Positions 35,985-44,799 of a stretch of 64,000 nt of DNA are shown piece after piece. The notes under the pieces are model-generated. The model was not told where the DNA came from, did no database searches, and saw nothing but the letters and a program-made list of their open reading frames with translations. How positions within the stretch are numbered: the stretch's first letter is position 1; each line of letters opens with the position of its first letter. Both the position numbers and the translations under genes were made by a program. The stretch spans positions 248,001 to 312,000 of the forward strand of contig NZ_AVFL01000005.1 of the NCBI RefSeq assembly GCF_000576635.1. Reading direction: 5' to 3'. This DNA is from Skermanella stibiiresistens SB22 (GTDB lineage Bacteria; Pseudomonadota; Alphaproteobacteria; Azospirillales; Azospirillaceae).

Positions 35985-37416
35985 AGCCCTGACGCGGCCG
36001 ACGCCCGCTTCCAAGCCAGCCAAATCGGCCAAGCCGTCCAGGCGCAACCGGCACGAGCTGGCGTTCCTGCCGGCGGCGCTGGAGATCGTCGAGACGCCGC
36101 CGTCGCCCGCTGGACGCGCCACGGCGCTGGCCCTCTCGGCTTTCGTCGTGGTGGCCCTGGTCTGGGCGTGGTTCGGCCATGTCGATGTCGTGGCGATCGC
36201 CGAGGGGAGGATCGTGCCGGACGCGGGCACCCAGCTGATCCAGCCCAAGGAACTAGGCATCGTCCGCGAGATCCGGGTCCGCGATGGCCAGTCCGTGCGG
36301 GCCGGCGACGTGCTGATCGAGCTGGACCCGACCGAGAGCGTCGCCGAGCGCGACCGTCTGGCCCGCGAGGTGATGGAGGCCGGGATGGAGGCGGTCCGGC
36401 TGCACGCCACGCTGGCCGCCGCCGAGGCCCATGTCACGGCGGCGACCGCCACGCTGGCCGTGCCGGATGGCACCGACCCGACCCTGGCGACGCTCCACCG
36501 GGAATTGCTGCGGAGCCGGCTGGGCGAATACCAGTCGAAGATGGCGGCGCTGGGCAACGAATTGGTCCAGCGTCAGGCCGAGCGGTCGGGCATCCTGGCG
36601 GAGCAGTCGAAGCTGCGCACCACGCTGCCGCTGATCCGCGAGCGGGTCGAGGCGCTGCAATACCTGGCCCGCAAGGACCTGACGCCCAAGCTGGGGGCCC
36701 TGGAACTTCAGCAGCAACTGGTCGAGGCGGAGCAGGACCTGGAGATCCAGAACCACCGCCTGACCCAGGTGGACGCCCAAGTCGTGACGCTCCGCGACAG
36801 CCACCGCCAAGCCGAACAGGAGTTCCGCGCCACCACCCTGACCGCCGTGGCCGACGCGGAGCGGAAGCTGGCCGGCTTGCGCCAGGAGTTGATCAAGGCG
36901 GAGGACCGACGTCAGCGCCAGCAACTGACGGCGCCGATCGATGGCATCGTGCAGCAGCTCGACGTCCATACCGTCGGCGGCGTGGTCACCCCCGCCCAGA
37001 AGCTGATGGTGATCGTGCCGCGCGACGGCAAGCTCCGGATCGAGGCACTGGTGGCGAACCGCGACATCGGCTTCGTCCGCGAGGGCCAGGACGCCGAGAT
37101 CAAGGTCGAGACCTTCACCTTCACCAAATACGGCCTGCTCCAGGGCAAGGTGCTGCACCTGTCGCGCGACGCGCTCGCCCCGACCCCGTCGGCCAACGCC
37201 GCCGATGGCCAGAACCGGCCGCGGGCGCCGGACGGTCCCGTCTATACCGCTTATGTGTCGCTGGAGCGCACCGTCATGATGGTGGATGGCCAGGAGATCC
37301 CGCTCGGCCCCGGGATGGCGGTGTCGGTCGAGATCAAGACCGACCAGCGCCGCGTGATCGAATACCTGCTGGCCCCCCTGCTCCGCTACAGGCAGGAGAG
37401 CCTGCGCGAACGGTGA
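35971..37416 (+). CDS. HlyD-type periplasmic adaptor of type I secretion
   Basis: A 481-residue membrane fusion protein. A basic cytoplasmic N terminus is followed by one membrane helix (ALALSAFVVVALVWAWF, about residues 51-67) and a lipoyl half domain (VREIRVRDGQSVRAGDVLIELD). A long coiled-coil hairpin spans residues 120-315 (many Glu, Gln, Leu and Arg), then the second lipoyl half (APIDGIVQQLDVHTVGGVV) and the conserved C-terminal stretch with GMAVSVEIKTDQRRVIEYLLAPLLRY, the HlyD signature. It spans the periplasm between the ABC exporter and a TolC-like channel that is not encoded nearby. No glycine-rich RTX substrate gene is visible in the window. Confidence 0.94.
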
Positions 37417-37532
37417 CGGCGGCCGCGCCGGCTCGGTTGGCTCGGCTGGCGTAATTGGAATGACCGGCTCCGGCTGATACTGTCGGGGCCATCGTCAACC
37501 GCCGTCCGTCTTTCCGAGGCCAGCCGCCCGCC

Positions 37533-38585
37533 GTGTCCCGATCCACCCCCTCCGGCCGCCGCGCGTCCGGCAGCGTCACCCTGAGCGACGTGGCGAAGCT
37601 GGCCGGCGTCTCGCCGATTACGGTGTCGCGCGTGCTGAACCGGCCGGAGCTGGTCACCGCCGACACCATCGGGATCGTGCGCGACGCCATCGCCCGCACC
37701 GGCTACGTGCCCAACCTGCTGGCGGGCGGGCTGGCGTCGCGCCGCAGCCGGCTGGTCGCCGCGATCTTCCCGACCATCGCCAACTCCATGTTCGCGGAGA
37801 CGATGGAGGCGCTGGCCGACCGGCTGGGCGAGGCGGGCTATCAGGTGCTGCTGGGCTTGTCGGGCTATCCGGCGGCGCGCGAGGACGATCTGCTGGAGGC
37901 GATCCTCAGCCGCCGGCCCGATGGCATCCTGCTGACCGGAATCATCCATTCCCCCGGAACGCGCCAGCGGTTGCTGGCCGCCAAGGTTCCGGTGGTGGAG
38001 ATCTGGGACTTCACGCCGACACCCATCGACATGCTGGTGGGATTCTCCCACGAGAAGGCCGGAGCCGCCGTGGCGGATCACCTGCACGCCAAGGGCTACC
38101 GCCGGTTCGCCATGATCGAGGCCGACGACGACCGCGCGGCGCTGAGGCGGCGGGGGTTTTTGTCGGCCAGCGCGCGACGCGGCGTGACCGGCGTGCCGGT
38201 GATCACCGTTCCCGCCCCCGGCCTGTTGCGGACGGGGCGCGAGGCCATGGCACGGCTGCTGGAGCGGTCGCCATTGGACGGGTTTCAACGGCCAGACGCG
38301 GTGTTCTGCAGTTCCGACGCGCTGGCGCAGGGCGTCCTGGCCGAGGTCCAGTCGCGCGGCATGGATCTTCCCGGCGATATCGCGGTGATGGGTTTCGGCG
38401 ACCTGGATTTCGCGGCCCACACCTTTCCCGCCCTGTCCACCGTCCGGATCGACCGCCGCGCGATCGGCACGCTCGCCGCCGACGCCCTGCTGGCGCGGAT
38501 GGATGGTCTTTCCGGAGCCGGCCCCTCGGCGGGGGGTGGGGTGATCGACATCGGTTTCGAGGTGATCGAGCGCGCCAGCACCTGA
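37533..38585 (+). CDS. LacI-family regulator (GntR-like)
   Basis: A 350-residue repressor. The HTH is SVTLSDVAKLAGVSPITVSRVLNRPELVTADT, with the hinge helix NLLAGGLASRRS near residue 65. The sugar-binding domain has IFPTIANSMFAETMEALADRL, FCSSDALAQGVLAEVQSRG and GFGDLDFAAHTFPALSTVRIDR, close in style to the gluconate repressor group. GTG 37533 is the start. The effector is probably a sugar acid, because the next gene is a sugar-acid dehydratase and a perfect palindrome lies between them. Confidence 0.92.
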   Translation: MSRSTPSGRRASGSVTLSDVAKLAGVSPITVSRVLNRPELVTADTIGIVRDAIARTGYVPNLLAGGLASRRSRLVAAIFPTIANSMFAETMEALADRLGEAGYQVLLGLSGYPAAREDDLLEAILSRRPDGILLTGIIHSPGTRQRLLAAKVPVVEIWDFTPTPIDMLVGFSHEKAGAAVADHLHAKGYRRFAMIEADDDRAALRRRGFLSASARRGVTGVPVITVPAPGLLRTGREAMARLLERSPLDGFQRPDAVFCSSDALAQGVLAEVQSRGMDLPGDIAVMGFGDLDFAAHTFPALSTVRIDRRAIGTLAADALLARMDGLSGAGPSAGGGVIDIGFEVIERAST

Positions 38586-38616
38586 GGAAGCGCCGACGGC
38601 ACCCTTCCCAACGCCT

Positions 38617-38634
38617 CATGATAGCGCTATCATG
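38617..38634. promoter_or_regulatory. LacI/GntR-type operator palindrome
   Basis: CATGATAGCGCTATCATG is a perfect 18-bp palindrome centred on the GCGC core typical of LacI-family operators. It lies 31 bp after the regulator stop and 28 bp before the dehydratase ATG (38663), so the adjacent LacI protein is the obvious ligand. Confidence 0.85.
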
Positions 38635-38662
38635 ATCGGAATGGCGAGGGAGGAAAAACAAG

Positions 38663-40423
38663 ATGACGGACTCGGAAAAGCAGCCCCGGACGCGGAAGAA
38701 GCCCGAGGAGCTGCGCAGCCACCGCTGGTACGGGGTCAAGGACCTGCGCTCGTTCGGCCACCGCTCGCGCACCGCGCAGATGGGCTATGACAGGTCGGAC
38801 TATGCCGGCAAGCCGGTGATCGCGATCGTCAATACCTGGAGCGACATCAACCCCTGCCACACCCACTTCAAGCAGCGGGTCGAGGAGGTCAAGCGCGGTG
38901 TCTGGCAGGCGGGCGGCTTCCCGGTCGAGATGCCGGCCATGTCGCTGTCGGAGCCGTTCCAGAAGCCGACCACCATGCTCTACCGCAACTTCCTCGCCAT
39001 GGAGACGGAGGAGTTGCTGCGGTCGTATCCGGCCGACGGCTGCGTCCTGATGGGCGGCTGCGACAAGACCACGCCGGCCCTGCTGATGGGCGCCTTCTCG
39101 ATGGACCTGCCGACCGTGTTCATGCCGGCCGGCCCCATGCTGCGGGGCGACTGGGGCGGCGTCGTGCTGGGATCGGGCAGCGACAGCTGGAAATACTGGG
39201 CGGAACTGCGCGCCGGCAACATCACCGAGGACGACTGGCAGGGCGTCGAGCAGGGCATCGCCCGCTCCGCCGGCCACTGCATGACGATGGGCACCGCCTC
39301 GACCCTGACGGGAGCGGTCGAGGCCCTGGGCTTCACCCTGCCCGGCGCCTCCAGCATCCCGGCCCCGGATTCTCGCCATTCGGCGATGGCGACGCTGACC
39401 GGCAAGCTGATCGTCGACATGGTCTGGAACGACATCAAGCCGTCCGACATCGTCAGCCCCGAGGCGTTCGACAACGCGGTGACCACCGTGCTGGCGCTGG
39501 GCGGATCGACCAACGCGGTCGTCCACCTGATCGCGATGGCGCGGCGCGCCGGGGTCGACCTGACGCTCGACCGGTTCGACGAACTGGCGCGCCGGACGCC
39601 ACTGCTCGCCAACATCCGGCCGTCCGGCCAGCACCTGATGGAGGATTTCTACTACGCCGGCGGGCTGCGGGCGATGCTGGCGCGGCTGGGCGACCTGATC
39701 CAGCGCGACTGCCTGACCGTCAACGGCTTGACGCTGGGCGCCAACATCGCCGGCTTCAAGGTCTTCGACGACGACGTGATCCGGCCGCTCGACAATCCCG
39801 TGGTGGCGTCGGACAGTCTGGCGGTGCTGCGCGGCAACTTGGCGCCCAAGGGCGCCGTGATCAAGCCGCCCGCCGCCGAACCCCACCTGCACCGCCACAC
39901 GGGCAAGGCCGTGGTGTTCGACGACTACAACGACATGGCGGCCCGGATCGACGATCCCAACCTGGATGTCGACGCCAACTCGGTGCTGGTGCTGCGGAAC
40001 GCCGGTCCGCTGGGGGCGCCCGGCATGCCGGAATGGGGCCAGTTGCCGATCCCGAAAAAGCTGCTCCAGCAGGGTGTCCGCGACATGCTGCGGATCTCCG
40101 ACGCGCGGATGAGCGGCACCAGCTATGGCGCCTGCGTCCTGCACGTGGCGCCCGAGGCCTTCGTCGGCGGTCCCTTGGCCCTTGTCAGGGACGGCGACGT
40201 GATCGAGTTGGACATTCCCGCCCGCCGGCTGGAGTTGCGCGTCGGCGAGGAGGAACTGGCCCGCCGCCGGGCGGAGTGGAAGGCGCCGCCTCCCCGCTTC
40301 GAACGCGGCTACGGCGCCATGTTCTCCCAGTTCGTCAGCCAGGCCGACGAGGGCTGCGACTTCAAGTTCCTGGAGACCGGCGCCACAGCCGCCTCGGCCA
40401 CCGGCGAGCCGGAAATCCACTGA
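38663..40423 (+). CDS. IlvD/Edd-family sugar-acid dehydratase (arabinonate/xylonate type)
   Basis: A 586-residue iron-sulfur dehydratase. Cys65 (NPCHTHF), Cys133 (GGCDKTTPA) and Cys206 ([12 protein letters not shown]) have the spacing 68 and 73 residues, as in the [2Fe-2S] L-arabinonate and D-xylonate dehydratases (Cys59/127/200 in the Rhizobium enzyme). It also has the N-terminal [17 protein letters not shown] typical of that subgroup. The reaction would be removal of water from a pentonate or hexonate to a 2-keto-3-deoxy acid. The substrate is not fixed by sequence. Single gene controlled by the LacI repressor upstream; no aldolase or dehydrogenase of the pathway is adjacent. Confidence 0.93.
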   Translation: MTDSEKQPRTRKKPEELRSHRWYGVKDLRSFGHRSRTAQMGYDRSDYAGKPVIAIVNTWSDINPCHTHFKQRVEEVKRGVWQAGGFPVEMPAMSLSEPFQKPTTMLYRNFLAMETEELLRSYPADGCVLMGGCDKTTPALLMGAFSMDLPTVFMPAGPMLRGDWGGVVLGSGSDSWKYWAELRAGNITEDDWQGVEQGIARSAGHCMTMGTASTLTGAVEALGFTLPGASSIPAPDSRHSAMATLTGKLIVDMVWNDIKPSDIVSPEAFDNAVTTVLALGGSTNAVVHLIAMARRAGVDLTLDRFDELARRTPLLANIRPSGQHLMEDFYYAGGLRAMLARLGDLIQRDCLTVNGLTLGANIAGFKVFDDDVIRPLDNPVVASDSLAVLRGNLAPKGAVIKPPAAEPHLHRHTGKAVVFDDYNDMAARIDDPNLDVDANSVLVLRNAGPLGAPGMPEWGQLPIPKKLLQQGVRDMLRISDARMSGTSYGACVLHVAPEAFVGGPLALVRDGDVIELDIPARRLELRVGEEELARRRAEWKAPPPRFERGYGAMFSQFVSQADEGCDFKFLETGATAASATGEPEIH

Positions 40424-40459
40424 GCTATCCACGGTGAGCGGGCGACGCCGCGGTCCCGG

Positions 40460-41362
40460 TCAGGGTCGGAGCGCCGCCCGTAGCCGGGGCGTCATGAAGT
40501 CCAGGAAAGCGCGGACACGGGCGGGCGCCCGGTCCCGCCCGACATAGAGCGCGTGGATCTCCTCCTCGTCCGCCACCGCGTCGTCCAGCACCGTCACCAG
40601 CGTTCCGGCCCGCAGGTCCTGGGCGACATGGAACTCGGCCAAGCGGGCCAATCCCAGACCGAGCAGCGCCAGATGGCGCACCGACTCGCCATTGTTGGCG
40701 ATGATCGGGGCGTGGACCTCCCGATCGACCAGCCGCCCGCCCGAGCGCAGCGGCCAGACGGCGGCGGCCCGGCGGAAGTTGAAGCCCAGGCAGTCATGGC
40801 GTTCCAGGTCCGCCGGTGTCAGCGGCACGCCGCGCGCCTTCAGATAGTCCGGCGAGGCGACGATCCGCCGCCGCACCGTGCCGAGCCGCACCGCCAGCAA
40901 TGTCGAATCCTCCAGCCGGCCGACCCGGAAAGCGATATCGACCAGCGCCGCGTGGAGATCGACGACATCGTCGGTGAAGGTCAGGTCCAGCTCGATCCCC
41001 GGATACGCGCGCCGGAACTCCGGCACCAATGGCAACAGGCAATGGCGGCCGAACGGCACCGAGACGTTGATCCGCAGCACGCCGGTCGGCTCGGCGGCCC
41101 CACCCGAGACCTCCGCGTCCAAGGCATCCAGTTCGGCGAGGATCAATTCGGCCCGGTCGCGGTAGACCTCCCCCTCGCCGGTCAGCCGAAGCCGCCGGGT
41201 CGAGCGCTCGATCAGGCGCACGCCCAGCCGCCGCTCGATACGGCTGATCAGCTTGGCGGTGGATGACGGGGTCATGCCAACGGCCCGGCCCGCCGCACTG
41301 AAACTGCCCTCCGCCGCCACCCGCAGGAAAACCCGCATCTCCCAGGCGCGCTGATCGCTCAT
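40460..41362 (-). CDS. LysR-family transcriptional regulator
   Basis: A 300-residue regulator. The HTH lies at residues 9-66 (MRVFLRVAAEGSFSAAGRAVGMTPSSTAKLISRIERRLGVRLIERSTRRL). The effector domain has VLRINVSVPFGRHCLLPLVPEFRRAYPGIELDL. The pattern belongs to the group that controls neighbouring oxidoreductases, often as autorepressor and activator. It is divergent from the aldo/keto reductase gene; the 146-bp gap holds a TTGTCA-N5-TGACAA palindrome 36 nt upstream of its start. Inducer unknown. Confidence 0.92.
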   Translation of the reverse strand: MSDQRAWEMRVFLRVAAEGSFSAAGRAVGMTPSSTAKLISRIERRLGVRLIERSTRRLRLTGEGEVYRDRAELILAELDALDAEVSGGAAEPTGVLRINVSVPFGRHCLLPLVPEFRRAYPGIELDLTFTDDVVDLHAALVDIAFRVGRLEDSTLLAVRLGTVRRRIVASPDYLKARGVPLTPADLERHDCLGFNFRRAAAVWPLRSGGRLVDREVHAPIIANNGESVRHLALLGLGLARLAEFHVAQDLRAGTLVTVLDDAVADEEEIHALYVGRDRAPARVRAFLDFMTPRLRAALRP

Positions 41363-41397
41363 CCCGTTCCCCCTCCGCCGTGACCATCAGCGTCACC

Positions 41398-41414
41398 TTG
41401 TCACCCAATGACAA
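41398..41414. promoter_or_regulatory. Candidate LysR-binding palindrome
   Basis: TTGTCA (41398-41403) and TGACAA (41409-41414) with 5 nt between, in the shared promoter region of the divergent lysR and aldo/keto reductase genes. It is compatible with a LysR-type dyad but the T-N11-A form is not exact. Confidence 0.5.
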
Positions 41415-41508
41415 AGTTTTGTGATTGGAAACGCTATTCCGCGAGGACCGCGGCTCCTCATTTGTGGATTCAGCGAACGCCCCAATCCTCGAGAACTGGA
41501 CTTCGACA

Positions 41509-42333
41509 ATGAAAACCGTCAGCGCCAATGGCGCCACCATCCCGGCCCTGGGGTTCGGCACGTTCCGGATGCCCGGCGCCGACGTGCTGCGGATGGTGCC
41601 GCATGTCCTGGACCTCGGCTACCGGCACATCGACACGGCGCAGATCTATGGCAACGAGACCGAGGTCGGCGACGCCATCGCCGCTTCCGGTGTCGATCGC
41701 GGCGACATCTTCCTGACCACCAAGGTCTGGGTCGAAAACTACCGCCGTCCCGCCTTCCTCCGCTCGGTCGATGACAGCCTGACCAAGCTGAGGACCGACC
41801 GGGTCGATCTCCTGCTGCTGCATTGGCCCAACGAGGCCGTTCCGCTGGCCGAGCAGATCGGCGCGCTGAACGAGGTCCACGCGGCGGGCAAGGCGCTCCA
41901 CATCGGCGTCAGCAACTTCAACACCGCCCTGATGGCCGAGGCGATCCGGCTGAGCGACGCGCCGCTCGTGACCAACCAGGTCGAATACCATCCCTATATC
42001 GACCAATCCGCCGTGCTGGCCGCCGCGAGGGCCGCCGGGCTCTCCGTCACCGGCTATTACGCCATGGCCGACGGCAAGGTGCTGGCCGATCCCGTCCTGA
42101 ACGAGATCGCCGGCAACCACGGCAAGACGGTGGCGCAGGTCGTGCTCAACTGGCTGGTCGGGCAGGACGGCGTGATCGCCTTGTCCAAGACGGTCGGCGA
42201 GGAGCGGGCCAAAGCGAACATGGAGATCTTCGACTTCGCCCTGACGGAGGACGAGACGAGGGCGGTCCACGCCCTGGCGCGCCCCGATGGCCGGCTGGTC
42301 AGCCCCGGCGGCCTGGCCCCCGCCTGGGATTGA
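41509..42333 (+). CDS. Aldo/keto reductase (2,5-diketo-D-gluconate reductase type)
   Basis: A 274-residue NADPH-dependent reductase of the AKR superfamily. The TIM-barrel tetrad can be read as Asp and Tyr in YRHIDTAQIYGNE, Lys in TTKVW and His in LLLHWP. Later pieces are LHIGVSNFN, NQVEYHPYI and the cofactor loop ALSKTVGEERAKANMEIF. The start is ATG 41509; an upstream frame to 41425 would add 28 unlike residues. It forms a plus-strand set with an SDR and a PPC-domain protein, divergent from lysR. Confidence 0.92.
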   Translation: MKTVSANGATIPALGFGTFRMPGADVLRMVPHVLDLGYRHIDTAQIYGNETEVGDAIAASGVDRGDIFLTTKVWVENYRRPAFLRSVDDSLTKLRTDRVDLLLLHWPNEAVPLAEQIGALNEVHAAGKALHIGVSNFNTALMAEAIRLSDAPLVTNQVEYHPYIDQSAVLAAARAAGLSVTGYYAMADGKVLADPVLNEIAGNHGKTVAQVVLNWLVGQDGVIALSKTVGEERAKANMEIFDFALTEDETRAVHALARPDGRLVSPGGLAPAWD

Positions 42334-42368
42334 TCGACCCCATCCAACTTTTCACAGGAGACCGAGAC

Positions 42369-43163
42369 ATGGACCTTAAACTGACCGGCAAGACCGCCCT
42401 GGTGACCGGCTCGACCGCCGGCATCGGCCTGGAGATCGCCAAGAGCCTCGCCGCCGAGGGAACCAGCGTCGTCATCACCGGACGCTCACAGGCCAAACTG
42501 GACGAAGCCGCCGCGATCATCACGCGTGCCGCGCCGGGTGGCGCCATTCGAACCATCCTGGCCGATCCGGTGACGGCGGAAGGTGCGGCGGTCCTGGCGC
42601 GCGAGTTGCCGGAGGTGGACATCCTGGTCAACAACCTGGGCATCTACGAATCCAAGGCCTACGCCGACATCACCGACGACGATTGGCGGAAGTTCTTCGA
42701 GATCAACGTGCTGAGCGGCGCCAGACTGGCCCGTCAGTATTTTTCCGGCATGCTGGCGCGCGACTGGGGCCGGATCATCTTCATCTCCAGTGAATCCGCC
42801 GTGATGATCCCGCCGGACATGATCCATTACGGCATGACCAAGACGGCGCAGCTGGCGATCTCGCGCGGCTTGGCCGCCTTGACCAAGGGAACCGGCGTGA
42901 CGGTCAACTCGGTCATGCCGGGCACGACGCGGTCGGAAGGCATCGTCGATTTCCTCAAGAGCACCGCCAGCGACCCCAACGCCCCGGCCGCCGAGATCGA
43001 GGCCGCGTTCTTCGCCAAGGACCGCCCGACCTCGCTGATCCAGCGGATGATCGAGCCCGAGGAGGTCGCCAGCCTCGTGACCTATCTCGCCAGCCCCCGG
43101 TCGGCGGCGACCAATGGCGCGGCGCTGCGCGTCGACGGCGGCATCACCCCGACGGTCGTCTGA
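42369..43163 (+). CDS. SDR-family NAD(P)-dependent oxidoreductase
   Basis: A 264-residue classical short-chain dehydrogenase. The cofactor motif TGSTAGIG is at residues 13-20, NNLG near 88, and the catalytic Ser-Tyr-Lys in FISSESAVMIP..MIHYGMTKTA, followed by the conserved VNSVMPGTTRS. The C-terminal end RSAATNGAALRVDGG is the usual SDR tail. AGGAG lies about 14 nt before ATG 42369 (ACAGGAGACCGAGAC). It lies 35 nt after the aldo/keto reductase and 10 nt before the PPC gene, so one transcript is likely. Substrate unknown. Confidence 0.93.
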   Translation: MDLKLTGKTALVTGSTAGIGLEIAKSLAAEGTSVVITGRSQAKLDEAAAIITRAAPGGAIRTILADPVTAEGAAVLARELPEVDILVNNLGIYESKAYADITDDDWRKFFEINVLSGARLARQYFSGMLARDWGRIIFISSESAVMIPPDMIHYGMTKTAQLAISRGLAALTKGTGVTVNSVMPGTTRSEGIVDFLKSTASDPNAPAAEIEAAFFAKDRPTSLIQRMIEPEEVASLVTYLASPRSAATNGAALRVDGGITPTVV

Positions 43164-43173
43164 GAGGGTGGTC

Positions 43174-43617
43174 ATGACCGACGCCTCCCCGCCGCGCCAC
43201 ATCGAGACACCGACCGGTTATCTGATGGTCCTGCGCCAGGGCGACGACCTGTTCGCCCGCCTGGAGGCGCTGATGCGGGACCGTCAGGTGCCGTCGGCCA
43301 GCTTCGTCGGCTTCGGCTTCGCCGGCAAGGTGACCTTCGGGTTCTACGATTTCGATCGCAAGCGGTACGATCCGAAGACCTATCGGAACCTTGAGCTGAC
43401 CAACATGACCGGGACACTGGCCTGGAAGGACGGCGAACCCTCCGTCCACGCCCATGGCGTGGCGGGCGACAAGACCTTCGCCACGGTCGGCGGCCATCTG
43501 CTCGGGCTGACGGTCGGCACCGGATCGCTGGAGATCACGATCACGGTCCACGGTGAAAGGCTGAACCGAGAGGTCGACCCCTCTATCGGGGCCAACGTGC
43601 TGTCGCTCTCCCCCTAG
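43174..43617 (+). CDS. PPC (DUF296) domain protein
   Basis: A 147-residue protein consisting of a single PPC/DUF296 domain. Diagnostic strands are GYLMVLRQGDDLFARLEALM, SFVGFGFAGKVTFGFYDF, EPSVHAHGVAGDKTFATVGGHLL and a C-terminal ITVHGE. In plants the domain is joined to AT-hook DNA-binding motifs; bacterial stand-alone versions are trimeric and of unknown function. The His pair in VHAHG plus GGH is a plausible metal site. GAGAGG precedes ATG 43174. Last gene of the LysR-controlled set. Confidence 0.9.
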   Translation: MTDASPPRHIETPTGYLMVLRQGDDLFARLEALMRDRQVPSASFVGFGFAGKVTFGFYDFDRKRYDPKTYRNLELTNMTGTLAWKDGEPSVHAHGVAGDKTFATVGGHLLGLTVGTGSLEITITVHGERLNREVDPSIGANVLSLSP

Positions 43618-43624
43618 GGGAGAG
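43606..43624. terminator. Short palindrome over the PPC stop codon
   Basis: CTCTCCCC (43606-43613) and GGGGAGAG (43617-43624) flank a CTA loop; the TAG stop is inside. It lies between two convergent genes (PPC plus, YitT minus). It may work as a bidirectional terminator but has no T-tract. Confidence 0.45.
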
Positions 43625-43634
43625 TACTCCCGGC

Positions 43635-44273
43635 TCAATAGCCGGCGTAGCGGCCGGGCTTGTGGTTGAAGGCCAGGACGAGGTTCATCGTCCCGGCCGT
43701 CAGCACCGACAACCCGACCGTGCGGAGGTCGAAGAGGAACAGCGACACCAGCAGGATGACGCAGTCGAACGCCAGTTGGACATAGCCGGCGCGCCAGCCG
43801 CGCCGCTCCTGGAGGTACAGGGCCAGGATGCCGATCCCGCCGACGCTGGACCGGTGCCGCGCCAGCGCCAGCAGCCCCATCCCCAGCAGAACGCCGCTGA
43901 ACAGGGCGCAGAAGATGGGATCGAGCCGCGACAGCGTCATCCACATCGGCAGGAAAGACGCCAGCCAGCCGACCGCCAGCGTCGCGATCAGGGTCTTGAC
44001 GGCGAAACCCGTGCCCAGCGTGCGCTTGGCGAAATAGAGGAACGGGATGTTGAGCCCGATGAACAGCCATCCCGACGGCAGCGCCGTGACATAGGACAGC
44101 AGCAGGGCGACACCCGCCATGCCACCGGTCACCAGCATGCTCTGGCGCAGCAGGTACAATCCGACGCCGCAAAACATCACGCCGATGAACAGCGCGTGCG
44201 AGTCGTCCAGCAAGGTGTGCCGGACCTTGTTGTCCGTGATGTCGTTCGTACTGGCATCCATCCGCGCGGCCAT
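43635..44273 (-). CDS. YitT-family membrane protein
   Basis: A 212-residue inner-membrane protein with about six helices. The YitT pattern is clear: ALFIGVMFCGVGLYLLRQSMLVTGGMAGVALLLSYVTALPSGWLFIGLNIPFLYFAKRTLG followed by later helices ending in FNHKPGRYAGY. The DUF2179 C-terminal domain found in Bacillus YitT is absent, so this is the short form. The start is ATG 44273 with AGGAG 5 nt upstream; a longer frame to 44333 is not supported. Function unknown. Convergent with the PPC gene. Confidence 0.9.
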   Translation of the reverse strand: MAARMDASTNDITDNKVRHTLLDDSHALFIGVMFCGVGLYLLRQSMLVTGGMAGVALLLSYVTALPSGWLFIGLNIPFLYFAKRTLGTGFAVKTLIATLAVGWLASFLPMWMTLSRLDPIFCALFSGVLLGMGLLALARHRSSVGGIGILALYLQERRGWRAGYVQLAFDCVILLVSLFLFDLRTVGLSVLTAGTMNLVLAFNHKPGRYAGY

Positions 44274-44329
44274 GGCGTCTCCTGGTTCGGCACACCTATT
44301 GTGCACCGCAACCAAGCGTCCCGCCAGCC

Positions 44330-44572
44330 TCAACCCTTGGCGGGTTTCTTCCGGGTCCGTCCGCGCCGCCCCTCGGCCTCACCCTCCTTCCGCTGGACGA
44401 ACAGGCGTCCGGCCTGCATCGCGGCGGCGCGACTAATGTAGTTGCCGCAGTCGAACCGTTGGCCGTCGAACGTCACCACCAGCGTGAACTTCTGGGGACC
44501 AGTCTCATCGACCTGGATCGCGGCGGGGGTTTCCGATGGCAAGGGACTTCCTTCCAAAAGCTTAGTCGTCAT
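44330..44572 (-). CDS. Small hypothetical protein, 80 residues
   Basis: I do not recognise a family. The centre (PQKFTLVVTFDGQRFDCGNYISRAAAMQAGRLFVQ) looks like a small beta-alpha domain, and the tail is strongly basic (EGRRGRTRKKPAKG), suggesting nucleic acid contact. The start is ATG 44572, with a longer GTG alternative at 44605. It lies 56 nt upstream (on the minus strand) of the YitT gene and could be co-transcribed. Confidence 0.6.
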   Translation of the reverse strand: MTTKLLEGSPLPSETPAAIQVDETGPQKFTLVVTFDGQRFDCGNYISRAAAMQAGRLFVQRKEGEAEGRRGRTRKKPAKG

Positions 44573-44707
44573 ATGAAACCTGGCTGGTGCCAAGTGGAAC
44601 CGCACTGACTAATTATAAGGGCACTTTCCTGAGACCGCATTCCCTTCGGGTACGTTGTCCGCACCGAAATGGCGCTTCGCCCCACATCGAAAGCGGCGGC
44701 GCACCCT

Positions 44708-44735
44708 GATGGAGGGAATGGGATGGAGGGAATGG
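44708..44735 (+). repeat. Two tandem 14-bp repeats
   Basis: GATGGAGGGAATGG occurs twice back to back at 44708-44721 and 44722-44735, in the gap between the small minus-strand gene and the acyltransferase gene. It includes purine-rich AGGG stretches, but no start codon fits at the right distance. Confidence 0.6.
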
Positions 44736-44799
44736 AATGCGTGGTTTGAGAACGATGATCCCCTGCCCCAAACACGAACTTTCGTAGATCGTCACCGTC

